A DNA stretch of 64,000 nucleotides from Saccharothrix obliqua (lineage in GTDB: Bacteria > Actinomycetota > Actinomycetes > Mycobacteriales > Pseudonocardiaceae): the NCBI RefSeq assembly GCF_019375475.1, contig NZ_JAHXGQ010000004.1, positions 124,001 to 188,000 of the forward strand. Direction: 5' to 3'. Positions 34,622-44,412 of this stretch are shown here, one piece after another (the stretch's first letter is position 1; each line of letters opens with the position of its first letter). The notes under the pieces are model-generated. The model made no database searches and had not been told where the DNA came from. It saw nothing but the letters and a program-made list of their open reading frames with translations. Both the position numbers and the translations under genes were made by a program.

Positions 34622-37539
34622 CCGGCCGCCCGCCGGGCCCGGCTCAGCTCGGCGGACAACTCGTCCATCCGCGCGTCGGACAACGCCGTCTCGCCGGGCG
34701 CCGCGTCGACGGCCGAGACCACCGCGGTGAACGCCTCCGCCGCGCGGTCCGCCACCTCCCGCACCAGGTCCGCCCGCACCGCGCGGGGGCTGTACCGCCA
34801 GCGGAACACCACGCGGTCCGGCGCCACCGCCACCACCACGTCCACGTCGGCGGTGCGCGTGAACGCGTCGTTGCCGGTCGGCCCGATCTCCCGCACCCGG
34901 CGGAACGGTCCCGGGTCCGCGCCGAGCGCGCCCACGTAGTTGACGCTCACCGCCGGGTGCACCGGCGGCAGTTCCCCGGCGGCACGCAGGAGCCCGTAGC
35001 CCTTGCCGCCGTCCGGCACGGCCCGCAGCGCGGCGGCGACCACCGCCGGGTCGTCGGACGGCACGTGCAGCGGGTAGGAGCAGGCGTGGTAACCGACCGA
35101 GCGGGCGCCGTCCCAGTACGGCAGCGCCGCCACCGGCTCCCGCCCCAGCGCGACCACGGTCAGCACCACGTCCTCCGTCAACGGCCGCAACGCCCGCGCC
35201 ACCGCCGTGAGCGCTTCCGCCTGGTACGTGCCTGGTGTGGTGAGCGGTGCGGTCGACTCGACCTCCACCACGTCGCCCTGGAGCGTCGGTTCGCCGGTCG
35301 ACCACGCGACCGGGCGCACCGCCTGCTGCCGCGTGCGCCAGTAGTCCGCCTGGGGCGCGGCCGACACCGCGCGCAGCGCGGCGGCGTGGGCGAGCGGGTC
35401 GACGGGTTCGGCGGGCAGCGGCTCCCCGGCGTACGCGCGGGCCAGGTCGTCCACCACGACGTCCCACGACAGCCCGTCGATCACCAGGTGGGCGGCGGTC
35501 AGCACGACCCGGTCGCCGGCGAGCGCGGCGGCGAACAGCGGTCCCGAGGCGATGTCGAACCCGGCCCGCTGCCGGTGCGCGACCTCGTCCGGCCCGTCAC
35601 CGGTCACCAGCCAGCCCCAGCGGTCGCCCCGGTGCGCGGTCCACCGGCCGTCGTGCCGGAACGTGGTGGTGAGACCGGGGTGCGCGGCGACGACCGCCGC
35701 GACGGCGTCCCGCAGGCGGTCCGCGTCCACGGGTCCGCCGGGGTCGAGGACCAGGGTGTGCGCCCACCGCTCGACCGCGGGCATCCCGGCGGTCAGCAAC
35801 AGCTCCTGCTCCGGACCGGCGGGCGCGCTGTCCGGCGTGCTCCGGGGCGCGGCGCCGGTCCGGTCGGCCCGCGGCAGCGCGGCCAGGCCGGCGAGCGTCG
35901 GGTGGGTGAACACGTCCCGCACGGTCGCGGTGAAACCCGCCGCGCGCAGCCGGTTGGTCAGCTTCACGGCCAGCACCGACGTGCCGCCGACGTCGAAGAA
36001 CGTGTCGTCCGGCGCCGCGTCGGGCAGGTCGAGCGCTTCGCACCACGCCTGCCGCGCCCGTGCCAGCCGGTCCTCGTCGGGGGCTTCGGCGGTGCGGGCG
36101 GACAACACGGACGGCGCGCTCGCCACCGGCACGGCGCGCGGGCGCAGGGGTGTGCCCGGCTCGCGCGTGAACACGTCCACCAGGGTCAGCAGCCGACGCG
36201 CCAGCCGGTCCACCGTGGCCGGGCGGAACAACGCGGTGCGGTACTCGAACCGGCCGTACATCAGGTCGCCCGCCCGCCACCAGCCGACCGTGAGGTCCAT
36301 CGGCGACACGCCGTCCCGCACGCCGTTGGCGTACACCTCCGCGCCGGGCACGTGGAAGATCGTGTCGTCGAAGTCCAGCACCAGGTGCATGGTCTGCAAC
36401 AACGGGTACCGGGTGGCCGAGCGGTCCGGCGACACCGCCGACACGATCTCCGCGAACGGCACCTCGCGGTGCTCGGCGACCGCGGCCGACGCCGCGGTGG
36501 TGGCCCGCAGCACGTCGTCCGGCGTCGGGTCCGCGGGCAGCCGCACCCGGACCGGCACGTTCGTCAGCAGGAACCCGATCAAGTCCCGGCTCTCCGGCCG
36601 CGACCGGGTCACGCTGGGCAGCCCGACCACGATGTCCCGCTCGCCGGTCTCCTCGAACAACAACGCCACGTACACCGCGAGCAGCGACGTGGCGAGCGTG
36701 GTGCGGCGGTCGCGGGTGTGCTGCCGGAACGCCGCGCCGACCCGCTCGTCCAGCACGAACCGGTGGTGCGCCCCGGCGTGGTCGGCGGTGTCCGGCGAAC
36801 CGTCGTACGGCAGCGGCAGGGTGGTCGGCGCGCCCGCGAGGTGGTCCCGCCAGAACTCGCGGTGCCGGTGGTCGGCCGCGAACAGCTCACGCTGCCAGTG
36901 CGCGAAATCGCCGAACTGCACCGGCAGCTCCGGCACGTCCGGCACGCGGTCCTCCAGCGCGGCCCGGTAGTGCTCCAACAGCTCCCGGTTCAGCCGCACG
37001 TAGGACCACTGGTCGGTCACCGAGTGGTGCATCGTCTCGCACACCTGGTGCTCGTCGTCCGCCAGCCGCACGATCCCCAAGCGCAGCAACGGTCCCGTGG
37101 TCAGGTCGAACGGCGTGTCCACCTGCTCGGCGACGAACTCGGCGAGCCGCTGCTCGGCGTCCGGCACGCCCCGCAGGTCCAGCCGACGCACCGGCACCGG
37201 CGCGTCGGGGCGCACGACCAACTCCGGCCGGCCGTCGTCCACGACGACGACGCTGCGCAGCAGCTCGTGCCGCCGCACCACGGCGTGCGCGGCGTCGATC
37301 AGGGCGGCCTCGTCGAACGCGCCCCGGAACCGCAGGCCGAAGCTCAGCGTGTAGGTGGTGCTGCCGGGGTCGAGCTGGTCCAGCAGCCACAGCCGCTCCT
37401 GGTCCAGGCCGAGCGGGAACCGGTCACGCGGACCGGGCCTGCGCCGCAGCGGCGGACCGGCCTTCGCGGCGGCGAGCTTCCCGGCCAGCGCGGCGCGTTG
37501 CTCGGGCGTGAGGCGGGCCAGGCGGTCGTCGACGCTCAC
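34618..37539 (-). CDS. NRPS C-T-E protein lacking an A domain
   Basis: A 973-aa protein. The C domain (about 40-460) has VCETMHHSVTDQWS, HHxxxD followed by Gln instead of Gly. The T domain (about 510-590) has FFDVGGTSVLAV. A C-terminal epimerization-type domain (about 600-960) has AAHLVIDGLSW, RSVGYHACSYPLHV and VSVNYVGAL, matching E-domain motifs though the first His of HHxxxDG is Ala. There is no adenylation domain, so its carrier must be loaded in trans. It probably adds one residue and inverts it to the D form. GTG start overlaps the monooxygenase stop (37536-37539). Confidence 0.88.
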   Translation of the reverse strand: MSVDDRLARLTPEQRAALAGKLAAAKAGPPLRRRPGPRDRFPLGLDQERLWLLDQLDPGSTTYTLSFGLRFRGAFDEAALIDAAHAVVRRHELLRSVVVVDDGRPELVVRPDAPVPVRRLDLRGVPDAEQRLAEFVAEQVDTPFDLTTGPLLRLGIVRLADDEHQVCETMHHSVTDQWSYVRLNRELLEHYRAALEDRVPDVPELPVQFGDFAHWQRELFAADHRHREFWRDHLAGAPTTLPLPYDGSPDTADHAGAHHRFVLDERVGAAFRQHTRDRRTTLATSLLAVYVALLFEETGERDIVVGLPSVTRSRPESRDLIGFLLTNVPVRVRLPADPTPDDVLRATTAASAAVAEHREVPFAEIVSAVSPDRSATRYPLLQTMHLVLDFDDTIFHVPGAEVYANGVRDGVSPMDLTVGWWRAGDLMYGRFEYRTALFRPATVDRLARRLLTLVDVFTREPGTPLRPRAVPVASAPSVLSARTAEAPDEDRLARARQAWCEALDLPDAAPDDTFFDVGGTSVLAVKLTNRLRAAGFTATVRDVFTHPTLAGLAALPRADRTGAAPRSTPDSAPAGPEQELLLTAGMPAVERWAHTLVLDPGGPVDADRLRDAVAAVVAAHPGLTTTFRHDGRWTAHRGDRWGWLVTGDGPDEVAHRQRAGFDIASGPLFAAALAGDRVVLTAAHLVIDGLSWDVVVDDLARAYAGEPLPAEPVDPLAHAAALRAVSAAPQADYWRTRQQAVRPVAWSTGEPTLQGDVVEVESTAPLTTPGTYQAEALTAVARALRPLTEDVVLTVVALGREPVAALPYWDGARSVGYHACSYPLHVPSDDPAVVAAALRAVPDGGKGYGLLRAAGELPPVHPAVSVNYVGALGADPGPFRRVREIGPTGNDAFTRTADVDVVVAVAPDRVVFRWRYSPRAVRADLVREVADRAAEAFTAVVSAVDAAPGETALSDARMDELSAELSRARRAAG

Positions 37540-38627
37540 GCCGCACCCCCGACCAGCGCGGTGAGCGCGGGCAGGCCGGCCAGCACCTCGTCGGCGGGCA
37601 GTCCGAAGTCCACCAGGCACCCCACTTCGTCCACGTCGGCGGCGGCGAGCCCGGCGAGCACCGACCGCGCCTTGTCCGGTCCACCCAGCAGCGACAGCGG
37701 TCCGCGCAGGTAGCTGCGGAACGCCTCCTCCAGCAGCACCTCGTCGGCCGCGCCGCCGGTCTGCCGCCGGAACGCCGCCAGGTAGCGGTGCATCGCGGGC
37801 CGCAGCCGGTCCTCCAGGTCGGGCCGGTCGCTGACGTGCGCGTGCACCATCACCACCACGTCGCCGCGACCCGCGTGCCCGCCCTCCCGCCACGCCGCCC
37901 GGTACCGGGCGACGTTGTCCCGCAACGCGGGCAGCGTCTGGCCGAGCAGCGCGGTCATCACGCCCGTGCCCAGCCTGCCCGCCTCGGCGAACGTCGCCGG
38001 GTTGCCCGCCGCCGTCAGCCACACCGGCAGCTCGGGTTGCACCGGGCGGGGGCTCAGCCGCACCTCCGCCACGCCGCCCGCGGTCGTCGGCAGGCGCGAC
38101 ACCTCGCCACGCCACAGCGACCGCACCCGCTCGACGGTCTCCGACGTGACCACGCGCCGCCGCTCGAAGTCCTCCCGCGCCAGCACGAAGTCGTCCCGGT
38201 GCCAGCCGCTCGCGAACGACACGCCGACCCGACCGCCGGACAGGTTGTCCACCAGCGCCCAGTCCTCGGCGATCCGCACCGGGTGGTGCAACGGCGCGGC
38301 GACGCTGCCCGCGTGCACCCGCAGCCGCCGGGTGCGTGCCGCCACCGCGGCCGCCAGCACCGCCGGGTTCGGCGAGAAACCGCCGAAGTCGACGAAGTGC
38401 CGCTCCGGCAGCCACACCGCGTGCAGCCCGGCGCGGTCGGCGTGCTCGGCGGCACGCAGCACCAGGTCGTAGTAGCGGTCGGCGGGCATGCTGTCCGCGC
38501 TGGCGAAGAAGTACAGGCTCAGCCGGGCGGGCGGCGGGCCCGCGGTGGCCTTCGCCCGCAGCTCCGCGCGCAGGCGAGCCCGCTCGTCCGGTGACATGGC
38601 CCGCAACCGGTCCGCCGGTGTGGTCAT
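37536..38627 (-). CDS. MupA/Atu3671-type luciferase-like monooxygenase
   Basis: A 363-aa FMN-dependent monooxygenase of the natural-product luciferase-like family: LSLYFFASADS, AVWLPERHFVDFGG, LRVHAGSVAAPLHHPVRIAEDWALVDNLSGGRVGVSFASGW. In other clusters this is often a domain inside NRPS/PKS proteins and is thought to oxygenate carrier-bound intermediates. Here it is a separate gene, but its first 35 residues (LRAMSPDERARLRAELRAK) look like the linker found in multidomain megasynthases, hinting at descent from a fused form or docking to a neighbour. Overlaps with the PKS (ATGA) and C-T-E (GTGA) genes place it between these steps. Confidence 0.88.
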   Translation of the reverse strand: MTTPADRLRAMSPDERARLRAELRAKATAGPPPARLSLYFFASADSMPADRYYDLVLRAAEHADRAGLHAVWLPERHFVDFGGFSPNPAVLAAAVAARTRRLRVHAGSVAAPLHHPVRIAEDWALVDNLSGGRVGVSFASGWHRDDFVLAREDFERRRVVTSETVERVRSLWRGEVSRLPTTAGGVAEVRLSPRPVQPELPVWLTAAGNPATFAEAGRLGTGVMTALLGQTLPALRDNVARYRAAWREGGHAGRGDVVVMVHAHVSDRPDLEDRLRPAMHRYLAAFRRQTGGAADEVLLEEAFRSYLRGPLSLLGGPDKARSVLAGLAAADVDEVGCLVDFGLPADEVLAGLPALTALVGGAA

Positions 38628-41512
38628 CGCCGCGCCTCCTCCTCGGCTTCGAGTTCGTCCAGCAGCCGCAGCAGTTCCGCGTCGTCGCGACGTGTCGAGA
38701 CGTCCCGCACGCGGTCCACGAAGTCGGCGAGCGTCGAGCACTCGTACAGGTCGTGCAGCCGGACGTCGAGCAGCAGTTCCTCGTTCACCACCGCGACCAG
38801 CTGGGCCGCCTGCAACGACGTGCCGCCGAGTGCGAAGAAGTCGTCCTCCAGCCGCAGCGGCGGACCGCCGAACGCGTTCTGCCACACGGTGATCACGCGG
38901 GCCGCGAGGTCGTCCGGCGTCACCGGCGGGGCCGCCGGTCCGGCTTCGGCGGTGGTGTCGTCGTCACCGAGCCAGTGCCGCCGCGTCGAGAACGGGTAGG
39001 TGGGCAGCGGGACGTGCCGCGCGGGTCCGGTCACCGGCGTCAGGTCGACACCCGCCGTCCAGGCGCGGGCCACCGCCGTCGTGAAGCCGCGCGGTTCCTC
39101 GTCACCGGTCGCGCCGCGCCCGCCGAACAGGTCCAGCACCAACGCGTCGACACCCGACCGCCGCAACGCCTGCCGCGCCAGCTTGGTGACCGCGCCGTCC
39201 CGGTCCACGCCGACCACCAGGCCCGGCGGCAGCGCGCGCACGCAGTCGGCGAACCGCACCGTCGCCCGCACCTGCCCGCCCCAGTACGCCGGGTCCGTCG
39301 CCTGCCCGGCGGTGAGCGCGACGCCGGTCACGTTCGACAGCACCGCCCGCCGCGGCTCGGCCAACCGCACCCCGCGCAGGAAACCGGTGAACTCCTCCGC
39401 CGCGGCGGCCATGTCGGCGGAGTGGAACGCGTGCGCGGTGGGCAACCGCCTGGCCTGCACGCCACGGGACCGGCAACGCTCCTCGAACTCCGCGACGGCG
39501 TCCGGTCGCCCGCCCAGGACGGTGTTGTCGGGCGCGTTCAGCACGCAGACGTCCAGCTCACCCGCCAGTTCGCGGGCGTCCTGCTCGCCCAGCCGCACGG
39601 CGACCATCACACCGGCGGGCGCGGCGCCCATCAACGCGCCCCGCCGCACCACCGCCCGTGCCGCGTCGGCGAAGTCGAACACCCCGGCGTGCGCGGCGGC
39701 CACGAGTTCGCCGACGCTGTGCCCGAGCAGCACGTCCGCCACCAGGCCCCGCTCCGCGAGGACGCGCAACGCCGCCCACTGCACCGCGAACAGCAGCGGT
39801 TGGACGACCTCGGTGCGGCCGAGGCGCGGGTCGTCCGGCGCCCAGTCGGCGAAGTCGTGCAGCACCGGGCCGGCCGCGTCGCGCACCGCGTCGGCGGCTT
39901 CGGCGAACACCGCGCGGAACGGCCCGTGACGCAGCATCCCCGCGCCCGCGACCCGCCCGCCCTGGCCGGGCAGCACCACGGCGACCGGGGGTTCCGCCAC
40001 CGCCCGCCGCACCCCGTCCGGCCGAGCGAGCGCGGCACGCAACGCGTCCCGGTCCCGCGCCACACCGGCCCACCGCCACCCGAGCTGCCGCCGACCGCGC
40101 CACAGCGCCGAAGCCACGTCCGGCAACGGCGACCGGTCCTCCGCGAGGAACGCGGCGAGGCGGTGCGCCTGCTCGCGCACGGCTTCCTCGGTCGCGGCGG
40201 ACAACACCACCACGGCCTCGCCTTCCCCCGACTCCTCCACCGAGCCGGGACCTTCGGACGCCGCCCCCGGTTCGTCCGCGGACAAGGCAGCCGGCGCGGG
40301 CTCGGCAGGCACGGCGGACAACACGACGTGGGCGTTCGTCCCGCCGAGCCCGAACGAGCTGACCGCCGCGCGGCGCGGCAGGGTGTCCGGCCACGGCAGC
40401 ACCTCGCGCGGCACGTGCAAGCCCGCGCCGGGCTCCACGTCCGGCCCGTCGCCGTCCTGGCGCGGTGTCGGGGGCAGCACCCCGTGGTGCAGCGCCAGCA
40501 CCGCCTTCACCAACCCGACGACGCCCGCGGCGGTGTCGGTGTGGCCCACGTTGGCCTTCACCGAGCCCAGCGCGCTGCCCCGGTACACCTCGGCCAGCGC
40601 GGACAGCTCGACCTGGTCGCCGAGCGCGGTGCCGGTGCCGTGCGCCTCCACGAACCCGACGTCCGACCCGGACAGCCCGGCCACCTCCAACGCCTCCCGC
40701 AGCACGGCCGCCTGCCCGCGCGGACTCGGCGCGACCAGGTTCATCCGGTCCGCGCCGTCGTTGTTCACCGCCGTGCCGACGATGTGGGCGAGCACCGGCT
40801 CCACCCCGACGTCCTCGGCACGCCGCAGCACCACGACCCCCGCCCCGCTCGCGGGCACGGTGCCCGTGCTCCCGGTGGTGAAGGGCCGGCAGAACCCGTC
40901 CGCCGACGTGATGCCCCCTTCGACCGGCGTGTACCGCCCGCTCAGCGGTAGCTGCACCGTGACACCGCCCGCGATCGCCACGTCGCACTCGTAGGTCGCC
41001 AACGCCCGCACGGCCTGGTGCACCGCCACCAACGACGACGAGCACGCGGTCTGCACCGTCATGCTCGGCCCGGTGAACCCCAGCCGGTAGGACAGCGCGG
41101 TCGCCAGGAAGTCGCGGTCGTTGCCCAGCCGGACCTGCTGCGAACCCAGCGCACGCACCACGTCCCCCGCGGGCAGCACGTTGCGGTGCAGGTAGGTGTC
41201 CGGGCCGCAGCCCGCGAACACGCCCACCGCGTCCGACGACCGCGTGGTGTCCAACCCGGCCCGCTCCAACGCCTCCCACACCAGTTCGGCGAGCACCCGG
41301 TGCTGCGGGTCGGTGGCGGCGGCGTGCGCGGGTGGCAGCCCGAACAGGTCGGCGTCGAACTCCCGCACCCGGTCGAGCTGCCCCGCGCGCGGCAGGCCGT
41401 CGTCACCCACGCCGGGCAACGACACCCGACCCGCCACCAGGTTCGCCCAGAACTCCTCCGGTGATCCGGCGCCGGGCACCCGGATCGCCAACCCCACCAC
41501 CGCGATGTTCAC
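38624..41512 (-). CDS. Type I PKS module KS-AT-ACP, malonyl-specific
   Basis: A 962-aa monomodular PKS. KS (1-410): active Cys in VQTACSSSLVA, histidines in VEAHGTGTALGD and KANVGHTDTAAG. AT (about 500-790): nucleophile in LLGHSVGELVAA, specificity motif HAFH in PTAHAFHSAD, which signals malonyl-CoA. ACP: FFALGGTSLQAAQL, a sequence nearer to NRPS-style carriers. No KR, DH or ER, so the added ketide stays a beta-keto unit unless the SDR acts. It follows the Gly-activating NRPS, so it would extend a glycyl thioester by two carbons. GTG start overlapping that gene (41509-41512). Confidence 0.95.
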   Translation of the reverse strand: MNIAVVGLAIRVPGAGSPEEFWANLVAGRVSLPGVGDDGLPRAGQLDRVREFDADLFGLPPAHAAATDPQHRVLAELVWEALERAGLDTTRSSDAVGVFAGCGPDTYLHRNVLPAGDVVRALGSQQVRLGNDRDFLATALSYRLGFTGPSMTVQTACSSSLVAVHQAVRALATYECDVAIAGGVTVQLPLSGRYTPVEGGITSADGFCRPFTTGSTGTVPASGAGVVVLRRAEDVGVEPVLAHIVGTAVNNDGADRMNLVAPSPRGQAAVLREALEVAGLSGSDVGFVEAHGTGTALGDQVELSALAEVYRGSALGSVKANVGHTDTAAGVVGLVKAVLALHHGVLPPTPRQDGDGPDVEPGAGLHVPREVLPWPDTLPRRAAVSSFGLGGTNAHVVLSAVPAEPAPAALSADEPGAASEGPGSVEESGEGEAVVVLSAATEEAVREQAHRLAAFLAEDRSPLPDVASALWRGRRQLGWRWAGVARDRDALRAALARPDGVRRAVAEPPVAVVLPGQGGRVAGAGMLRHGPFRAVFAEAADAVRDAAGPVLHDFADWAPDDPRLGRTEVVQPLLFAVQWAALRVLAERGLVADVLLGHSVGELVAAAHAGVFDFADAARAVVRRGALMGAAPAGVMVAVRLGEQDARELAGELDVCVLNAPDNTVLGGRPDAVAEFEERCRSRGVQARRLPTAHAFHSADMAAAAEEFTGFLRGVRLAEPRRAVLSNVTGVALTAGQATDPAYWGGQVRATVRFADCVRALPPGLVVGVDRDGAVTKLARQALRRSGVDALVLDLFGGRGATGDEEPRGFTTAVARAWTAGVDLTPVTGPARHVPLPTYPFSTRRHWLGDDDTTAEAGPAAPPVTPDDLAARVITVWQNAFGGPPLRLEDDFFALGGTSLQAAQLVAVVNEELLLDVRLHDLYECSTLADFVDRVRDVSTRRDDAELLRLLDELEAEEEARR

Positions 41513-44412
41513 GCCCGCTCCCCTCGTCGTGCCCACCCCGCGACCGCCCGCGCCCGTCGCGCGCCCCGGCCCGCGGCCGGTTCCGGCGCGTCGCCCCGCT
41601 CCAGGCTCCCGGCCAGCGCCCGCGCCGTGACGTGCCGGAACAGGTCGGCCACCCGCACCCGCGGGTACCGCTCCCGCAACGCGGCCACCACCTGGAGCAG
41701 TTGCACCGAGCTGCCACCGAGTTCGAAGAAGGAGCTGTCCACGTCGGACACCTCCCGGCCGAGCACCCGCGCCCACAAGCCCGTCACGACGGCCAATGCC
41801 GCGCCGTCCGGCGCACGTGGGGGCGCCAGGTCGGCCGCCCACGCCGCCGCCCGCGCCCGGTCGAGCTTCCCGTGCGCCGTGCGCGGCAGTTCCGCCACCG
41901 CGTGGAACGCGACGGGCACCATGGTCGGCGGCAGGAACCGGCGGGCGTGCTCGGCGAGCCCGTCCACCCGGTCCGCCACCACGTAGGCGACCAGCGCGGT
42001 CCGGTCGAACGCGGGCACCACCACCGCGCCGCCCACGGCCGGGTGCCGCGTCAGCACGGCCTCCACCTCGCCGGGCTCCACCCGCTGCCCCAGCACCTTG
42101 AGCTGCGCGTCGGCCCGGTCCACGAACCGCAGCCCGTGCTCCGGGTCCACCAGCACCTCGTCACCGGTGTCGTAGCCGAACGACCCGTCGGGCAGCGCGT
42201 GGAACCGCGTGGCGGTCAGCCCGGGTCGCCGCCAGTAACCCGCGGCCACGCCCGCGCCGGACAGCAGCAGCCGCCCCGGCACACCCACCGGTCGCGGTCG
42301 CGAGCGCGAATCCACGACGTGCCAACGCTCTCCGGCCAACGGGTGTCCGATGTGGACAGGTCCACCACCGACCCGCCAGACCGTGGACCACACGGTCGTC
42401 TCGGTCGGCCCGTAGCAGTTCCACACCGGTCCCGGCACCAGGCCCGCCAGCCGCGCCGCCAGGTCGTCCGGCAGCGGTTCCCCGCCGACCAGCAGGACAC
42501 CGAGGCCCCCGAGGAAGTCCCGGCCCGCCGGGTCGGCCGCCAACACCCGCGCCACGGTCGGCGTGCACTGGTACAACGCACCCGGCGCGGACCACCCGGC
42601 CACCCGCTGGTGGTCGGTCAGCAACACGGTCCGCCCACGTGCCAACGGCCACAGCAGTTCCAGCACGCTGATGTCGAACGACAGGGCGGTGGCCGCGACC
42701 ACGTGCTCCGGGAGATCCGGCACCACCAGGTCGAACGCGGCGAGCAGGGCGGCGACGTTGCCGTGCCGCACCACGACACCCTTGGGCAGCCCGGTCGACC
42801 CGGACGTGTAGACCACGTACGCGGCCATGCCGCCGGTGACGACGGGCAGCTCCGCCGGCACGGGTTCGGGTCGCACCGGCACCACCGGCACACCGTCCAC
42901 ACCGTCCACACCGGAACCGACGACGACCGCCAACGCCGCGTCGGACGCCATGTGCCGCAAGCGCTCCGGCGGGTTGTCCGGCGGCAGCGGCACGTACGCC
43001 GCGCCCGCCCGCAACACCCCGAGCACCGCGACCACGAGGTCCACCGCGCGCGGTAACGCCACCCCGACCCGGTCGCCCGGCCGCACGCCCGCCGCCACCA
43101 GCGCCCGCGCCAGCACGTCGGCCGCCGCCGACAACTCGCCGTAGGTCAACGCCGAGGCGCCGTCCCGCACGGCGATCACGTCGGGTGCGCCACCCAGCTC
43201 CGTGACCGGCCGCGTCGGCGGCAGCGGCGGCCCGGCGGCGAGGCGGTCGAGCACCACGCGGTCCGGTCCGAGCACGTCCACATCACCGGCTGCGGCGCGG
43301 GCCACGGCGTCGGCGAACCGGCGCGCCACCGGCCCGGCCACCAGGTCGGCCCGGTACTCCACCACCAGCTCCGGTCCCGGGGCCAGCGTGACGGACAGGT
43401 CGTACTCGGCGTCCCGGGGCGGTGGACCGGGCACGACCTCCCAGCGGACACCGCCCACCTCGACCGCCGCCGCCGGACCGACCTCGGTGCACAGCACGCG
43501 GGTCAACGCACGCCGCACGCCGTCCGCCGACGCCAGGTCCAGGATCTCCTCCAGCGGGAGCGCGGCGTGCTCCACCGCGTCCAGCACGCCGTCCAACGCC
43601 TGGTCCAACACCGTCGCCGGGTCCGCCACCCGCAGCCGCACCGGCACCGTGTTCTGGAAGCACGCCACGGTCTCGCCGTCCCGCGGGCCGCGCCCGTCCA
43701 CGGCGACCGCCACCAGCACGTCGTCCGCGTCGGCGTAGCGGCCGAGGACGATCCCCAGCGCCGCGACCACCTGCATGAACGGCGAAGCACCCGTCTCCAG
43801 GGCCGTGGCGCGCAGGTGTTCCCCCGGCAACGGCACCCGCACCGAACCCCGGGTCGGGTCGCCACCGGGACCGGTGTGCGGCACGGCCGTGTCGTGCTCC
43901 GGCAGGTCGGCCAGCGCCGCCGCCCAGTGCGCCCGCGCCCGCGCGAGGTCCGGTGGCGGACCGCCGGCGTGGACCACCGGTGACTCCCCGGCGTACGCGG
44001 AAGCCAGGTGCCGCAACAGGATCGCCGTGGAGGGCGCGTCGAACACCGCGTGGTGCACGGACACCACGAGGTCCGTCCGCTCCGGACCGACGAACGCCGC
44101 GACCGAGCACAGCGGGCCCGCGCCGTGCGTGAACGGGCGGCGCGGCACGTCCGCCACGTGGTGCGGCCCGACGCGGCGGACCTCCACCGGCACGTCGTCC
44201 ACCGGGTGCGCCCGCGCCTCCAGCCCGACGCCCACGTGCAGCGAGGTGCGCAACGCCGGGTGCGCCGCCAGCACCGCGCGCACCGCGTCCGCCACCCGGT
44301 CCGGGTCCAGCGCGCCGTGTGCCACCACGTGCTTGACCAGCGTGCGGGTGTCACCGCCGTCGCGCTGGTCGAGCAGGTAGAACCGGGTCTGCGCGGCGGA
44401 AGCGGGCGTCAC
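41509..44412 (-). CDS. NRPS module C-A-T, glycine-like code
   Basis: A 967-aa C-A-T module. C domain (1-390): VSVHHAVFDAPS, HHxxxD with Ala for Gly. A domain (about 400-850): YVVYTSGSTGLPKG, FDISVLELL, NCYGPTETTVWS, YDTGDE. The pocket code read by eye is D-I-L-Q-L-G-C-V-W-K, one or two positions from published glycine codes (DILQLGLIWK/VWK). T domain: FFELGGSSVQLL (Ser near 905). It probably adds glycine to the threonyl chain before ketide extension. GTG start overlaps the preceding NRPS stop (44409-44412). Confidence 0.95.
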   Translation of the reverse strand: MTPASAAQTRFYLLDQRDGGDTRTLVKHVVAHGALDPDRVADAVRAVLAAHPALRTSLHVGVGLEARAHPVDDVPVEVRRVGPHHVADVPRRPFTHGAGPLCSVAAFVGPERTDLVVSVHHAVFDAPSTAILLRHLASAYAGESPVVHAGGPPPDLARARAHWAAALADLPEHDTAVPHTGPGGDPTRGSVRVPLPGEHLRATALETGASPFMQVVAALGIVLGRYADADDVLVAVAVDGRGPRDGETVACFQNTVPVRLRVADPATVLDQALDGVLDAVEHAALPLEEILDLASADGVRRALTRVLCTEVGPAAAVEVGGVRWEVVPGPPPRDAEYDLSVTLAPGPELVVEYRADLVAGPVARRFADAVARAAAGDVDVLGPDRVVLDRLAAGPPLPPTRPVTELGGAPDVIAVRDGASALTYGELSAAADVLARALVAAGVRPGDRVGVALPRAVDLVVAVLGVLRAGAAYVPLPPDNPPERLRHMASDAALAVVVGSGVDGVDGVPVVPVRPEPVPAELPVVTGGMAAYVVYTSGSTGLPKGVVVRHGNVAALLAAFDLVVPDLPEHVVAATALSFDISVLELLWPLARGRTVLLTDHQRVAGWSAPGALYQCTPTVARVLAADPAGRDFLGGLGVLLVGGEPLPDDLAARLAGLVPGPVWNCYGPTETTVWSTVWRVGGGPVHIGHPLAGERWHVVDSRSRPRPVGVPGRLLLSGAGVAAGYWRRPGLTATRFHALPDGSFGYDTGDEVLVDPEHGLRFVDRADAQLKVLGQRVEPGEVEAVLTRHPAVGGAVVVPAFDRTALVAYVVADRVDGLAEHARRFLPPTMVPVAFHAVAELPRTAHGKLDRARAAAWAADLAPPRAPDGAALAVVTGLWARVLGREVSDVDSSFFELGGSSVQLLQVVAALRERYPRVRVADLFRHVTARALAGSLERGDAPEPAAGRGARRARAVAGWARRGERA

